64,000 nucleotides of DNA. Origin: Roseofilum acuticapitatum BLCC-M154 (GTDB taxonomy: Bacteria; Cyanobacteriota; Cyanobacteriia; Cyanobacteriales; Desertifilaceae). Position numbers and translations under genes: made by a program. Shown piece after piece: positions 44,100-54,969 of the stretch. The stretch's first letter is position 1, and every line of letters starts with the position of its first letter. The notes beneath the pieces are model-generated. The model was given only the letters and a program-made list of their open reading frames with translations, was not told the origin of the DNA and searched no databases. The stretch lies in contig NZ_JAQOSP010000116.1 in NCBI RefSeq assembly GCF_030068475.1, positions 1 through 64,000 on the forward strand, in the 5' to 3' direction.

Positions 44100-46658
44100 T
44101 TAACCAGCAACGACAAAGTTAACTAATTTGCGTTTAGGCACAACAATCACCTTCTTCACTTCCTTACCCTCAATATAGCGTTGAGCGACTTCTGAATCGC
44201 GGGCATATTGTTCTAAAAGCGCTTGATCTTCGGTGGCGGGGACTTCGATTGTGCCCCGTGTTTTACCCATAATTTGAATCACGAGGGTGATCTCATCGAC
44301 GACTAGGGCGCTCTCATCGACAATGGGCCAAGATTGACGGTGAATGGACTCCTGATGACCCAAACTTTGCCATAATTCTTCTGCTAAGTGGGGAGCAAAA
44401 GGCGCAAGCAAAAGCAATAAAGTTTTGATGCCTTCTGTGTAAACGGGAGAGGATTTACAGAGGGCATCATTGAGGGCGTTACTGAGTTTCATCATCTCGG
44501 AAACGGCGGTATTAAACTGATAATCCCCTTCTAAGTCATCGGTGATTTCTTTAATGGCGGTATGGATGGCGCGACGGAGGTCTTTTTCGGCTTTGGAATT
44601 AGTGGCTTCCTTGTCAGAAGAAGCTTCTGAGAACTCCATCACCAAGCGCCAAACTCGGTTGAGGAAACGAAATTGCCCTTCTACATCGGCATCATCCCAT
44701 TCGAGGTCTTTTTCGGGAGGGGCTTTGAAAAGGATAAACATCCGTGCGGTATCTGCGCCGTATTTACCCAAGACGGTTAAGGGGGCGATACCGTTGTATT
44801 TGGATTTGGACATTTTCTCATAGCAGGTGATGAGAGCTTCGCCAGTATTGGGATCAGTGGGTTGGCTCAAGTCGGCTATGTCATCGGTGCGAATATATTT
44901 GCCGGTATTGGGATTTTTGTAGGTAAGTGCCTGTACCATACCTTGGGTGAGCAACCGTTGGAAGGGTTCATCGAAATTGAGTAAGCCGCGATCGCGCAAA
45001 ACCTTAGTAAAGAAGCGAGAATATAATAAGTGGAGAATCGCATGTTCAATCCCGCCCACATATTGATCCACCGGCATCCAATCATTGGTTTTCGCCGAAT
45101 CAAACACTGCTCCATCATTCTTCGCATCGGGATAGCGCAGGAAATACCAAGACGAATCAATAAACGTATCCATCGTATCCGTTTCCCGTTTCGCCGGAGT
45201 GCCGCAACTCGGACAAGGGACATTCACCCAATCTGACAATTGCGCCAAGGGAGACGCACCCTTACCCGTAAACGCCACATCCTCCGGCAAGCGTACCGGG
45301 AGTTGCTCGTCGGGAACCGGAACCGCTCCACAATTGGGACAATGAATAACAGGAATGGGAACCCCCCAATACCGTTGCCGAGAAATCAACCAATCCCGCA
45401 AGCGGTACTGCACCCGTGCTTTTCCATATCCCTTACTTTGGGCATAATCAATGATTGCCTGTTTGCCTTGGGTGGAAGGAGCGCCGTTAAAAATCCCGGA
45501 ATTCACCATATAACCCGGTTCCGTATAGGCTTCGCTCAAGCTTTCCGGCACTTCCCCTTGAGTTGGGGAAATCACAATCTTAATCGGTAATTCTTGCTGA
45601 GTGGCAAACTGGAAATCGCGCACATCATGGGCGGGAACCCCCATCACTGCGCCGGTTCCATACTCGTACAACACATAATCGGCAATCCAGATGGGAATCT
45701 CTTCCCCCGTAAACGGATTAATTGCCCGTCCTCCGGTGGGTATGCCGCGTTTCGGCTTATCTTCGGCCGTGCGGTCAATATCGCTCTCCCCTTCCAGGGA
45801 TGTGATAAACTCACTCACCGCTTGCTGTCGGTCTGGGGTGGTCACTTGGGGGGTTAAGGGATGTTCCGGAGCTAAGACTACATAGGTCACCCCATAAACG
45901 GTATCGGGTCGGGTGGTAAAGACGGCAATTTTGTCATCGCGTCCAACAATGGGAAATTCCAGATAAGCGCCCACGGATTTGCCAATCCAGTTGGCCTGCA
46001 TAAGTTTCACGCGCTCTGGCCATCCGGTGAGCTTATCCAAATCTTGCAAGAGTTCTTCGGCGTAGTCGGTAATCTTCAAGAACCATTGTTTTAAGAGTTT
46101 GCGCTCGACTTTGGCTCCGGAGCGCCAGGAATTGCCCTCGCTGTCTACCTGTTCATTGGCGAGTACGGTTTGGTCTACGGGGTCCCAATTGACGGCTGCT
46201 TCTTTCTGGTAGGCTAAACCCGCTTGGAAGAATTGTAAGAAAATCCATTGCGTCCATCGGTAATAGTCGGGGGAACAGGTGGCGACTTCCCGATTCCAGT
46301 CGTAGGAGAGTCCTAAGCGCTTGAGTTCTGCCTTCATCTGGGCAATATTTTGGTCAGTCCATTTGGCCGGATGGATGCCCCGCTCAATGGCTGCATTTTC
46401 TGCCGGTAGTCCAAAGGCATCCCATCCCATGGGGTGCAGGACGCGATAGCCGCGCATCCGATAGACCCTAGCGATCACATCAGTTATTGTATAGTTTCTG
46501 ACGTGACCCATATGCAGGTTTCCTGAAGGGTAGGGAAACATGGAAAGGGCGTAGAATTTAGGTTTCTCTGGGTCGGTCAGTGTGGTGTCTACTCCTTGTT
46601 CTGCCCAGGTTTGTTGCCATTTTTCCTCGATTTCAACTGGATTATAGCGAGATTCCAC
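44100..46658 (-). CDS. leuS: Leucyl-tRNA synthetase
   Basis: An 852-residue class I synthetase, normal bacterial length. The HIGH motif is [16 protein letters not shown] (residues 46-60); the CP1 editing domain follows ([20 protein letters not shown]); two zinc-like Cys pairs appear in [11 protein letters not shown] and CPSCG; KMSKS is in [11 protein letters not shown]. The C-terminal anticodon-binding domain ends at [10 protein letters not shown]. The start is GTG 46658 after CAGGAG. It is a single-copy housekeeping gene, with no tRNA nearby. Confidence 0.97.
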   Translation of the reverse strand: MESRYNPVEIEEKWQQTWAEQGVDTTLTDPEKPKFYALSMFPYPSGNLHMGHVRNYTITDVIARVYRMRGYRVLHPMGWDAFGLPAENAAIERGIHPAKWTDQNIAQMKAELKRLGLSYDWNREVATCSPDYYRWTQWIFLQFFQAGLAYQKEAAVNWDPVDQTVLANEQVDSEGNSWRSGAKVERKLLKQWFLKITDYAEELLQDLDKLTGWPERVKLMQANWIGKSVGAYLEFPIVGRDDKIAVFTTRPDTVYGVTYVVLAPEHPLTPQVTTPDRQQAVSEFITSLEGESDIDRTAEDKPKRGIPTGGRAINPFTGEEIPIWIADYVLYEYGTGAVMGVPAHDVRDFQFATQQELPIKIVISPTQGEVPESLSEAYTEPGYMVNSGIFNGAPSTQGKQAIIDYAQSKGYGKARVQYRLRDWLISRQRYWGVPIPVIHCPNCGAVPVPDEQLPVRLPEDVAFTGKGASPLAQLSDWVNVPCPSCGTPAKRETDTMDTFIDSSWYFLRYPDAKNDGAVFDSAKTNDWMPVDQYVGGIEHAILHLLYSRFFTKVLRDRGLLNFDEPFQRLLTQGMVQALTYKNPNTGKYIRTDDIADLSQPTDPNTGEALITCYEKMSKSKYNGIAPLTVLGKYGADTARMFILFKAPPEKDLEWDDADVEGQFRFLNRVWRLVMEFSEASSDKEATNSKAEKDLRRAIHTAIKEITDDLEGDYQFNTAVSEMMKLSNALNDALCKSSPVYTEGIKTLLLLLAPFAPHLAEELWQSLGHQESIHRQSWPIVDESALVVDEITLVIQIMGKTRGTIEVPATEDQALLEQYARDSEVAQRYIEGKEVKKVIVVPKRKLVNFVVAG

Positions 46659-47087
46659 GAGTTAAACTCCTGCGGGGTCATTCTTTACTGTTTGACTATT
46701 TTGACACAATCTGGGATGGGTCGGCCCGTTCTCTGGAATTTTGCGGGGCTATGGCCTGGGTTGGGGGGTCTGTCGGTCAGTAGAAGCCAGAGAATTTAAC
46801 TTATCTTCATGAAGTTTTGTAAAAATATCCGTGGGTTTGCGGAATCTAGAATTCTAAAGCTGTAGTCAGCATTTGAGGATTAAGTACACTTATGTAAGCA
46901 AGAAATCAAAAAAGTTCAAAACTTTTAGGGAAAACTAGCAAATTTTGTAAATTTGCGGTTATGATGTTCAAATCTTAATAAAATCTAAAGTCAATACTGT
47001 GATGGCAGCTCAGTCAACCGACTGAGCCTTTGTGAAGGCAAACCCTACCCATCGGGTCATCTACTACTACCGGAGTGAAGCAATCTT
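46659..47087 (+). other. Long leader before the 66-residue gene, with a hairpin
   Basis: 429 bases. The last about 130 (from TATGAT near 46959) may be a transcribed leader: CTCAGTC-AACC-GACTGAG forms a perfect 7-bp hairpin at 47009-47026, followed by CTACCCATCGGGTCATC before CCGGAGTG and the ATG. It resembles a regulatory leader, but I recognise no riboswitch class. Confidence 0.4.
47009..47026 (+). promoter_or_regulatory. Perfect hairpin CTCAGTC-AACC-GACTGAG in the leader
   Basis: Seven paired bases and a four-base loop, 62 bases before the start codon of the small conserved gene. It has no T-run, so it is more likely a leader structure than a terminator. Confidence 0.45.
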
Positions 47088-47288
47088 ATGTTAATTCGAG
47101 ATATTGTTCAACAAAGTCTAACCGTTGGCTATCTGAGCCTGGATGCAGAAGAAAAACTGCGAGCCAATTTGAGCCACAAGTATGATGTGGAAGATTTCCG
47201 GGCATTTATGCAATTGCAGTTTGCGATCATGAATGGACAGGTAAGGCAGGAGGCTCGCGAACAGTTTTTGGTTGCAGTGACCAACTAA
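47088..47288 (+). CDS. Small conserved protein of 66 residues
   Basis: A helical acidic protein (MLIRDIVQQSLTVGYLSLDA, then LSHKYDVEDFRAFMQLQFAI) of a kind I recall as a short conserved hypothetical in many cyanobacteria. It has no TM segment or known motif. CCGGAGTG eleven bases before the ATG is a usable ribosome-binding site. Its 3' end overlaps the converging murG stop by four bases. Confidence 0.72.
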   Translation: MLIRDIVQQSLTVGYLSLDAEEKLRANLSHKYDVEDFRAFMQLQFAIMNGQVRQEAREQFLVAVTN

Positions 47289-48355
47289 GTTAAGGGGCGC
47301 ATCATGCTCAGGATTAATTGGGCTAACTGCTGGGCACTGTCGGGTTGAGCAAGGGCAGCCATGGCTTGTGACATTTTCTCTAGGGTTTCTGGAGATTGAA
47401 GCAGTTGAGAGACGGCTTTTTTTAGGGTTTCAGCCGTGAGTTGGTTTTGCTCAAAGAGTTGTGCGGCTCCGGCTTGGACGAAAATCCGGGCGTTATAGGT
47501 TTGATGATCGTCGGCAGCGTAGGGATAGGGAATGAGTAGTGCGGGTGTTTTGGCGATCGCCAATTCCGTCAATGTTCCAGCTCCAGCACGACTAATCACT
47601 AAACTCGCTCGATGGAGTAAAGCGCCCATATTATCGTAAAACGGTAGGGTTAAATAGCGCGGATGCTGAAGATTGTTCGCTTCGGGATCATTATTCCCCG
47701 TTAAATGAACGACTACCACACCTTGATCTAACCACTCTGGCGCGGCTTGGCGCACCAATTGATTCACCGCAACAGCGCCTTGAGATCCCCCAACCACCAC
47801 AATAAGGGGGGCATCTTCAGGAATATCTAGGGTGAGGGGTTGGGGATTCAGAAAATCGGCACGCACGGGAGTCCCCATCGTCACGACATTGGCTCCCTTG
47901 AGATAACTTTGGGCGGCTTCAAACCCTACGGCTACTGTGGTACACCAGGGAGCCAGAAGGCGCGTAACTTTACCGGGTAAGGCGTTCGACTCATGAAGGA
48001 GAACGGGTAAATTGAGCGATCGCGCCGCTAGAATAACGGGAGCAGCAATATACCCTCCAGTAGTAAACACCCCTTGAAATCCACCAGTTTTCAGCAACCG
48101 ACGACAGACTCCAATGGAACTCACCAGCCCTTGCAACACTCTAAGACTCTTGAGACTTAAGCCACCCTGAAAGCCTTCAACGGCGATCGTATGTAGGGGA
48201 TATTGACTAGGGACTAACTCGGTTTCTAAGCGGTTGGGAACCCCCAACCATTCAATCTGGCAGTTCTCAAGTTGCCCAGCAACTGCTAAAGCGGGAAACA
48301 AATGCCCACCAGTTCCACTAGCGGCAATTAAGAGTTTCAAGGGTGAGTTTGACAT
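47285..48355 (-). CDS. murG: UDP-GlcNAc:lipid I N-acetylglucosaminyltransferase MurG
   Basis: A 356-residue GT28 enzyme that makes lipid II on the inner face of the plasma membrane. The first glycine loop is AASGTGGHLFPALAVAGQL (residues 11-29); GGYIAAPVILAA follows; the second donor-site loop is VVVGGSQGAVAVNQL; SRAGAGTLTELAI matches the C-terminal nucleotide-binding region. The length is normal. It stands alone rather than in a dcw cluster. Confidence 0.95.
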   Translation of the reverse strand: MSNSPLKLLIAASGTGGHLFPALAVAGQLENCQIEWLGVPNRLETELVPSQYPLHTIAVEGFQGGLSLKSLRVLQGLVSSIGVCRRLLKTGGFQGVFTTGGYIAAPVILAARSLNLPVLLHESNALPGKVTRLLAPWCTTVAVGFEAAQSYLKGANVVTMGTPVRADFLNPQPLTLDIPEDAPLIVVVGGSQGAVAVNQLVRQAAPEWLDQGVVVVHLTGNNDPEANNLQHPRYLTLPFYDNMGALLHRASLVISRAGAGTLTELAIAKTPALLIPYPYAADDHQTYNARIFVQAGAAQLFEQNQLTAETLKKAVSQLLQSPETLEKMSQAMAALAQPDSAQQLAQLILSMMRPLT

Positions 48356-48467
48356 AAAGGAGCTATATCTGAATCAGGTACTCTAGAGTATAGTAATAGG
48401 GTTTTGCGGGCAGTTTCTGCTAATCCGTTATTTTCCCATAAACCGTTTTACCTTCTCCTTACTTTCC

Positions 48468-48491
48468 CCCCTTCTCCTGTGGGAGAAGGGG
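48468..48491. repeat. Hairpin repeat CCCCTTCTCC-TGTG-GGAGAAGGGG
   Basis: A perfect 10-bp stem, followed by TTGGGGGATGAGGGC as in the element at 44.05 kb. It lies upstream of the next gene, between divergent transcription units. Confidence 0.7.
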
Positions 48492-48541
48492 TTGGGGGAT
48501 GAGGGCAAAGGTTGAGACATTATTTTTAGATAGGTCAATCC

Positions 48542-49369
48542 ATGAGCAAGAATATGATAAATACTATTTCCAGCCACCAGAGACGATGGGCAACATTACC
48601 CGGTAGTCGCCTTTGGGCTACCCTGCTGTTGAGTCTCTCCATCGTCACGACTGGGGTGGGGGTACAAGCGGCTGAAACCGTACCCAATGAACTCAAACAA
48701 GTGATCGAGCAAATTGACAGTAATGCCAGTCAACAGAACTTAGAAGGGGTTTTAGCCTTTTACGATCGCCAGTTCAAGAGTGACGATGGCTTAACCCGCT
48801 CTAGTCTGGCAGAAGTGTTAGCGGGATTTTGGCAGGATTATAGCCAGATTCGCTACAGCACCGAAATCGAGTCCTGGAAACAAGAGGGTAATGCTTGGAT
48901 CGCGGAAACGGTGACTAAAATACAGGGTCAAAAAATGATGATGGGGCGATCGATGGATATGCGATCGGAAATTCGCTCCCGACAACGACTCGAAAACCAA
49001 AAGTTAGTCCAACAAGAAATTCTCTCCGAACGCACCATTTTAACCTCTGGAAATAATCCCCCCACCGTTGATTTTCTGCTTCCTGAACAGGTTTTAATTG
49101 GTCAAAGGTTTAGTGTAGATGCGATCGTTCAAGAGCCTTTAGGGAATGATGTTCTCTTAGGTGCTGTTCTAGAAGAGCCGATCAACGTGGACAATTATCT
49201 GGAATCTGAATCCATCGATTTGGAGTTACTCTCGGCTGGCGGTTTATTCAAATTAGGAACGGCTCCTGTTATTCCCGAACCAAGATGGATTTCAGCCGTA
49301 TTAATTCGTGGGGATGGCATTACTATGATTACGCAGCGTTTAAGAGTCGTGAAGTCAATTAATAATTAA
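48542..49369 (+). CDS. Exported protein with an NTF2/SnoaL-like domain
   Basis: A 275-residue protein. A signal peptide lies around residues 20-45 (LWATLLLSLSIVTTGVGVQA with an AxA-like end). The region VIEQIDSNASQQNLEGVLAF, then YDRQFKSDDGLTRSSLAEVL, looks like an NTF2/SnoaL-type cone fold (about 50-165). The C-terminal part (PPTVDFLLPEQVLIGQRFSV) is a beta domain. Function is unknown. It may be co-oriented with the next exported protein. Confidence 0.68.
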   Translation: MSKNMINTISSHQRRWATLPGSRLWATLLLSLSIVTTGVGVQAAETVPNELKQVIEQIDSNASQQNLEGVLAFYDRQFKSDDGLTRSSLAEVLAGFWQDYSQIRYSTEIESWKQEGNAWIAETVTKIQGQKMMMGRSMDMRSEIRSRQRLENQKLVQQEILSERTILTSGNNPPTVDFLLPEQVLIGQRFSVDAIVQEPLGNDVLLGAVLEEPINVDNYLESESIDLELLSAGGLFKLGTAPVIPEPRWISAVLIRGDGITMITQRLRVVKSINN

Positions 49370-49456
49370 CCCTGAATCAGGGCTGTGGGGATGTGGGGGA
49401 ATGGGGAAATCGCCAATGACCAATGACCAATTATCAGCGTGAAGCGTTTAAGATCT

Positions 49457-50386
49457 ATGTCTCAGTTCAAAATTGATGTATGGGGGATAGTATTTGCGAG
49501 TTTGATTGGGGTGAATCCCCTGTTAACAAACCCTGCATTTTCTTTTCCTGTACTGGCTCAAGATATCCCCATTAATTCTGATAAAATTCAGAGGGTTCCG
49601 CAATTTTTAGTTGATGCCGTTCGTTGGGATTTGAGCCTTGAATTAGGCGTACATCCCGATCGCCTTTCCTTTGTGCAAGCCAGTCGCCAAGAATGGCCCG
49701 ATACCTGCCTAGGATTGGCGAGTCCTGGGGAATTCTGCGGTCAGCAAATCCTTCCCGGATGGCGCATTGTCCTATCCGATGGGTCTCGAAACTGGGCTTA
49801 TCGCACCGATGTTCAGGGACAAATTAGGCGAATGGAAGCTATCCCCGAAGAGATTGCTTTTCCCCTATTTTTACAGGAAATTGTCCTAAAAGCGGCGGCT
49901 GAAGAGTCTCAACAACCCATCGATTCTTTGGCATTTCAACAAGCCCTTCCCCAAACTTGGCCCGATACTTGCTTAGGCTTAGGAGGCAATAATTGCACGG
50001 CGATCGCCATTCCCGGTTGGCAAATTACGGTCATTAGCAATTCTCTGGGTAAAACTTGGAACTATCGCACCAATCGCAATGGCTCTATTGTTCGGCAAGC
50101 GATCGAGGGATCTGCGGCTGGAACCATAGAAGGATTACCAACATCAGTCAGGCAAGCCGTCTTCAAAGATTTGGCCCGTCGCCGTAGGTTACCCATGCGT
50201 ACCCTAGAAGTCGTAGAAGCTACTCCGCAAATTTGGTCTAATCACTGTTTAGGGCTGCAATTTTGGAATACCGAATGCCCAGCAGAAGAGCTAGAAGGCT
50301 GGCGAGTGGTGGTCAAAAATTCCCGTCGCAGTTGGGTGTACCGGACAGATAATCAAGGCGAGATTGTTTATCCCGAAAGCAATTAA
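49457..50386 (+). CDS. Exported protein with three repeats of a Cys-containing domain
   Basis: About 309 residues with an N-terminal signal (GIVFASLIGVNPLLTNPAFS). Three copies of a roughly 75-residue unit follow: each has a W/P-D-TCLGL motif (EWPDTCLGL, TWPDTCLGL, IWSNHCLGL), then C.....PGW or LEGW, then WxYRTDxxG. Each unit holds two cysteines that could pair. The same unit occurs singly in other cyanobacterial exported proteins, from memory. Function is unknown. The frame also opens at a GTG (49439), which would lengthen the basic n-region; either start is possible. Confidence 0.72.
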   Translation: MSQFKIDVWGIVFASLIGVNPLLTNPAFSFPVLAQDIPINSDKIQRVPQFLVDAVRWDLSLELGVHPDRLSFVQASRQEWPDTCLGLASPGEFCGQQILPGWRIVLSDGSRNWAYRTDVQGQIRRMEAIPEEIAFPLFLQEIVLKAAAEESQQPIDSLAFQQALPQTWPDTCLGLGGNNCTAIAIPGWQITVISNSLGKTWNYRTNRNGSIVRQAIEGSAAGTIEGLPTSVRQAVFKDLARRRRLPMRTLEVVEATPQIWSNHCLGLQFWNTECPAEELEGWRVVVKNSRRSWVYRTDNQGEIVYPESN

Positions 50387-50429
50387 ATGAGTCATGAGTT
50401 ATGAGTTATGAGTAATAAAGTCCCATTTT

Positions 50430-51728
50430 TTAAGGCAAAATTTGATTTTCAAAATCAGGAGACTGAGAATCGAGATAATGGGCAAATTTGCGAATCACAG
50501 GAAAAGTAAGACGAGCTAGTTTAAGTTGTCTCAAAACAGCTTGTGGATCGGATAAATGAGTTTCAGGTAATTCTTGACCCAGTTTTTTGAATACTAACCC
50601 GATAGGAATTTTTATTTGTTCTTGTAAGCGCAAACAGTTAACTAAAAATTGGCTGTAAGGGCCAATAATGGAACCGACACCGCCTCGTGCTTGTCCCCAA
50701 CCAATATAGTAAATGCCTTTATAATCATCTAAAAAAGTCCCTGCATAACATTGAACCGTTGCCCCTTTAATCCGTTGCAGTTCATCCGGTAAAAAGGGAT
50801 AGGCAAGATGATAGCCAGTGGCGCAAACCATCAAATCAACTGGGGCAGAAGTGCCATCTACAAACTTCACCCTAGAGTCATCTAAGCGATCGATACCCGG
50901 CTTAGGAATAATTTTCCCTTGTTTAATATAGTAAGGGACTTCATTATTAATCGTAGGATGTTTGGTAAATAGGCGATGGTTGGGTTTAGGTAAACCATAG
51001 CGTTTATGGGGGCCAAAGGTGAGGTTTATAATAGTATGAGCCATAGCTCGCTGTACCCATTCTGGCATCCACCATTGAACCAGATTAACAACCGGAATTC
51101 CGGCAAAGGTTTTGGGGATAAACCAAACGGACTCGCGCAAGCTCAAAAAAGATTTTTCGGCCACTCGTGCAGCTTCGGCGGCAATATCACAACCGGAGTT
51201 ACCGCCGCCAATGACGAGGACTCGTTTACCGCGCAGTTGGTCGGGATGTTTGTAATCTTTAGAATGAATCATTTTGCCTGTAAACTCTCCCTGAAATTCG
51301 GGAAAGCGCTTGCACCAGTGATGGCCATTGCAGATTAATATGCCTTTGTAAATCCGTTCTTCTCCGTTGTCAAAGATAACCCGCCAAAGGTTATTGGAGA
51401 TGGGATAAATGGTGGTGACTTTGCGGTTAAGTTCGATGTTTTCTTGTAATTGATAATGGTCGGCAAAGTTACGCAAGTAGGCTAACATTTGGGCGGCACT
51501 GGGAAAGTCGGGATAGTCCCCCGGCATGGGGAAATGGGGAAACTCGGTGACTTGGCGAGAGGAGATGATATGGGCAGTTTCATAAACACCGTGATACCAA
51601 TTTCCGCCTATATCATCGCTGGCATCCACTTGATCGTAGGGAATTTGGGCAGATTTAAGGGCTGCGGCAATGCCGAGTCCGATAAAACCTGCCCCAAGGA
51701 TGAGGTGTTTTTCAGTAGTTGGGGACAT
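50430..51728 (-). CDS. Flavin-containing monooxygenase-like oxidoreductase
   Basis: A 432-residue FMO-type protein. The FAD motif is LILGAGFIGLGIAAAL (residues 8-23); the FMO fingerprint is FTGKMIHSKDY (FxGxxxHxxxY); the NADPH motif is VLVIGGGNSGCDIAAEAA; CATGYHLAYPFL is the typical late motif. Such enzymes oxygenate N or S atoms or do Baeyer-Villiger reactions. No partner or pathway gene is nearby, so the substrate is open. Confidence 0.88.
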   Translation of the reverse strand: MSPTTEKHLILGAGFIGLGIAAALKSAQIPYDQVDASDDIGGNWYHGVYETAHIISSRQVTEFPHFPMPGDYPDFPSAAQMLAYLRNFADHYQLQENIELNRKVTTIYPISNNLWRVIFDNGEERIYKGILICNGHHWCKRFPEFQGEFTGKMIHSKDYKHPDQLRGKRVLVIGGGNSGCDIAAEAARVAEKSFLSLRESVWFIPKTFAGIPVVNLVQWWMPEWVQRAMAHTIINLTFGPHKRYGLPKPNHRLFTKHPTINNEVPYYIKQGKIIPKPGIDRLDDSRVKFVDGTSAPVDLMVCATGYHLAYPFLPDELQRIKGATVQCYAGTFLDDYKGIYYIGWGQARGGVGSIIGPYSQFLVNCLRLQEQIKIPIGLVFKKLGQELPETHLSDPQAVLRQLKLARLTFPVIRKFAHYLDSQSPDFENQILP

Positions 51729-51874
51729 AATCCTAGTTAATTAACCATCGCGAACTACAAGAATGATGAACGAATGACAACAGAATAATTGAACTCTAGT
51801 AAGAATAGATGATTTTCGATAGAATAAATTGATTAGGCGCTGTTTCTGCTTCATCGCTCACCTTGACTTCATCT

Positions 51875-54800
51875 ATGTGGAACTTTTTACAAAATATTTT
51901 CTCTCCTAGCCAATATATGCCCCATGGTTCGTGTTATTTGTGGCAAACCCCCCTGATTTGGCTGCATGTCACCAGTGATGCGTTGATTGCGATCGCCTAT
52001 TTTTCTATTCCCGCTCTCCTGATTTACTTCGTCCACAAGCGCCGTATGCCCTTCATGGGCATATTTTACCTGTTTGGAGCCTTTATCATTTGCTGTGGCA
52101 TCGGACACCTGCTCGATATTTGGACGCTTTGGCATCCCGCCTATTGGCTCTCTGGCATAGAACGGGCAATCACAGCCTTAGTTTCCTGTTGGACAGCCGC
52201 TCAAATGGTGGTGCTATTGCCCCAGTTCCTCGCTCTGAAAACTCCAGAAGAACTCGAAGCCATCAATCGAGAGCTGCAAGCAGAAATGGAGCAACGCCAG
52301 CGCACAGAACAGATTTTAAGCAATATTGTCACCGGAACGGCTGCGGTTACCGGAGAGAAATTTTTTCCCGCTCTCATCCATCATTTAGCTACTGCCCTTC
52401 AGGTAGAGTATGTGGCGATCGCCCAAAAAGTCGATCAAAATCTGCAAACCCTCGCCATTTGGATGGACAGTCAACTGCAAAACAACATCGAATATCCCCT
52501 GGCTGGAACCCCCTGCCAAGATGTCATCAAGCAGGGTCAACCTTGCTGGTATGGGGACAACCTACAAGCCCTCTTTCCAGACGATCCCCTCCTACCCCCC
52601 CTGAACGCTGTCAGTTATTTAGGCGTACCCCTCATCGATGAACAACAACAGATCATGGGCAACCTCTGCATTGTAGACTCCAAACCCCTACCCAAAGACG
52701 ATCGCACCCAAGGACTCTTGCAAGTCTTCGCTGCTCGTGCTGCCGCCGAACTGCAACGGCAAGAAGCCACCGAAGCCCTCACCCAAGCCAAAACCGAACT
52801 CGAACAGCGCGTTGTTGAACGCACGACCGACTTAGAACAGGCCAATACCATCCTGCAACACATTGTCAAACGGGAACAAACCATCACCCACATTCTGGAG
52901 CAAATGCGCCTCACCCTGGACATCAGGGAGATATTTCAGTCTACCACCGAAGAACTCCGTTTAGCTCTAGAGTGCGATCGCCTCGTCGTCTATCGTTTCG
53001 ATCCTGACTGGAGCGGCGAAATTGTTGCCGAATCCGTCACCCAAGGTTGGATACCCCTCCTCTCCCCAGACTGGGAAAGCCTACCCGAACTCTATCAAAC
53101 CACCGACACCGAAGAATGCCGACTTAGCACCTCAGAACCCTTCATCGAAGATACCTATCTCCAAGAAACCCAAGGCGGGCGCTTCTACGAAAAAATTGCC
53201 TGTAGTAGCGTACCTGACATCGAAACCGCAGGCTTTAGCCCATGCTATCTAGCACTCCTGCGGAAAATGCAAGCTAGAGCCTATCTCATCGTTCCCATCT
53301 TTGCCCACAATAAACTTTGGGGATTACTCGCTGCTTACCAAAACTCTACGCCCCGACCATGGCAAACCCCAGAAATCACCATCTTCTCCAAAATTAGCAA
53401 TCAATTGGGCGTTGCCGTCCAGCAAGCTGAACTCTTTGAGCAAACCCAACAGCAAGCCAAAGAACTCGCCCAAGCCAAAGAAGCCGCCGATAGTGCCAAC
53501 CGCGCCAAGAGTCAATTTCTCGCCAACATGAGTCATGAATTACGCACACCCCTGAATGCCATTTTAGGCTTCAGTCAACTCATGACGGTCAATCCTGGCC
53601 TCCCCGAAAAATGCCGCCAATACATCGAAATTATTAATCGCTCTGGAGAACACTTATTAGCCCTCATTAATGACATTTTAGAAATGTCTAAAATTGAAGC
53701 GGGGCGTACCGTACTGCGAGAAAATGATTTTAACTTTCCTCAATTACTCAACAATCTTCAGGAAATGTTGGCTTTAAAAGCCGAAGGTAAAAACCTCAAT
53801 TTACACTTTAATATTGACGCAGATGTACCCCAAATCATTCGTACCGATGAGAGTAAACTGCGGCAAGTCCTCATTAACTTATTGGGAAATGCGATCAAAT
53901 TTACTCAAACCGGTTCAGTCACTTTAGACGTTCAACCCATTAGCCATCCAGAATCTTTAGTCCTCTACTTTGCAGTAGAAGATACCGGCCCAGGAATTGC
54001 CCCAGAAGAACAAAATAAACTATTTCAAGCCTTCGAGCAAACTCAAACCGGACTAGCTTCAGAAGAAGGAACAGGACTGGGGTTACCCATCAGTCAACAA
54101 TTTGTAAAATTAATGGGAGGTGAAATCACAGTTGAGAGTCGTTTAGGTGAAGGGGCTAAATTTAGCTTTGTCATTCCCATCACTCCTGTGGTTTATGAAG
54201 TGATAGAATCTGAGAGAGAAAATTGCGGTCGTATCGTTGGATTAGCTCCCCATCAACCCACCTATCACATTCTAGTCATTGAAGATAATTCTGCTAATCG
54301 CTTACTGTTATCGGATCTTCTAGATCGCATCGGTTTTATGGTTACTACGGCTAATAATGGACTTGAAGGCATTGCGGCTTGTGAATCTGACCATCCAGAC
54401 TTAATTTTTATGGATTTACAAATGCCACAAATGGATGGCTATGAAGCGCTGAGAAATATTCGACAGAAACAACAGAACAACCCTCAACTCGGTGCTGTTC
54501 CCGTTATCGCTATTAGTGCTAGTGCTTTTGAAGAAACCCGCCAGAATGTTCTGGATACTGGATTTAATGATTTTGTCCGTAAACCCTTCCAAGAACAAGA
54601 ATTATTAGAGATCATCGCTAAACATTTAGATGTGGTTTATGAATATGAGCAAGAAGCCTCTGGAACGGTAAATGAATCGGCTTCATACTGCAATAATGAC
54701 CCGGAATTAGAAGAGACTAGACTCGCTTTATGCCAAATGCCTCCGGATTGGATTGAAGCCTTATCTGATGCGGCAGCTCAAGGGAGTGACAAAATCATAC

Positions 54801-54919
54801 TAGACTTAATAGAAGATTTGCCGGATGAACAGGCTTTACTGGCTTCCGATCTCACCGTAATGGCAATTGATTTTCGATTCGATCTGATACTGCAATTAGT
54901 CGATCAATTGGATCGATAA
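51875..54919 (+). CDS. Ethylene-receptor-like hybrid histidine kinase with a phytochrome-type GAF domain
   Basis: About 1014 residues. Residues 15-125 form a three-helix membrane domain like plant ETR1, with [14 protein letters not shown] holding Cys74 and His78 (the Cu(I)/ethylene ligands in ETR1). A GAF domain (about 150-290) and a second GAF (about 345-510) follow; the second is phytochrome/CBCR-like, with [18 protein letters not shown] where Cys457 fits the bilin-attachment site. HisKA has [11 protein letters not shown] with His554, then HATPase ([11 protein letters not shown]), then a receiver with Asp847 in [11 protein letters not shown]. SyEtr1/UirS of Synechocystis has similar parts. 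The TTG at 51863 is an alternative start. Confidence 0.88.
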   Translation: MWNFLQNIFSPSQYMPHGSCYLWQTPLIWLHVTSDALIAIAYFSIPALLIYFVHKRRMPFMGIFYLFGAFIICCGIGHLLDIWTLWHPAYWLSGIERAITALVSCWTAAQMVVLLPQFLALKTPEELEAINRELQAEMEQRQRTEQILSNIVTGTAAVTGEKFFPALIHHLATALQVEYVAIAQKVDQNLQTLAIWMDSQLQNNIEYPLAGTPCQDVIKQGQPCWYGDNLQALFPDDPLLPPLNAVSYLGVPLIDEQQQIMGNLCIVDSKPLPKDDRTQGLLQVFAARAAAELQRQEATEALTQAKTELEQRVVERTTDLEQANTILQHIVKREQTITHILEQMRLTLDIREIFQSTTEELRLALECDRLVVYRFDPDWSGEIVAESVTQGWIPLLSPDWESLPELYQTTDTEECRLSTSEPFIEDTYLQETQGGRFYEKIACSSVPDIETAGFSPCYLALLRKMQARAYLIVPIFAHNKLWGLLAAYQNSTPRPWQTPEITIFSKISNQLGVAVQQAELFEQTQQQAKELAQAKEAADSANRAKSQFLANMSHELRTPLNAILGFSQLMTVNPGLPEKCRQYIEIINRSGEHLLALINDILEMSKIEAGRTVLRENDFNFPQLLNNLQEMLALKAEGKNLNLHFNIDADVPQIIRTDESKLRQVLINLLGNAIKFTQTGSVTLDVQPISHPESLVLYFAVEDTGPGIAPEEQNKLFQAFEQTQTGLASEEGTGLGLPISQQFVKLMGGEITVESRLGEGAKFSFVIPITPVVYEVIESERENCGRIVGLAPHQPTYHILVIEDNSANRLLLSDLLDRIGFMVTTANNGLEGIAACESDHPDLIFMDLQMPQMDGYEALRNIRQKQQNNPQLGAVPVIAISASAFEETRQNVLDTGFNDFVRKPFQEQELLEIIAKHLDVVYEYEQEASGTVNESASYCNNDPELEETRLALCQMPPDWIEALSDAAAQGSDKIILDLIEDLPDEQALLASDLTVMAIDFRFDLILQLVDQLDR

Positions 54920-54969
54920 AAGATCGAGTTCTACTGATTTGATAAAAACTCTAAAAATGGTAACTTTCT

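Noticed and set aside
46960-47087. Glutamine or other riboswitch
   Set aside because: The leader has a hairpin, but I could not match the conserved core of the glnA RNA or any other class I know.
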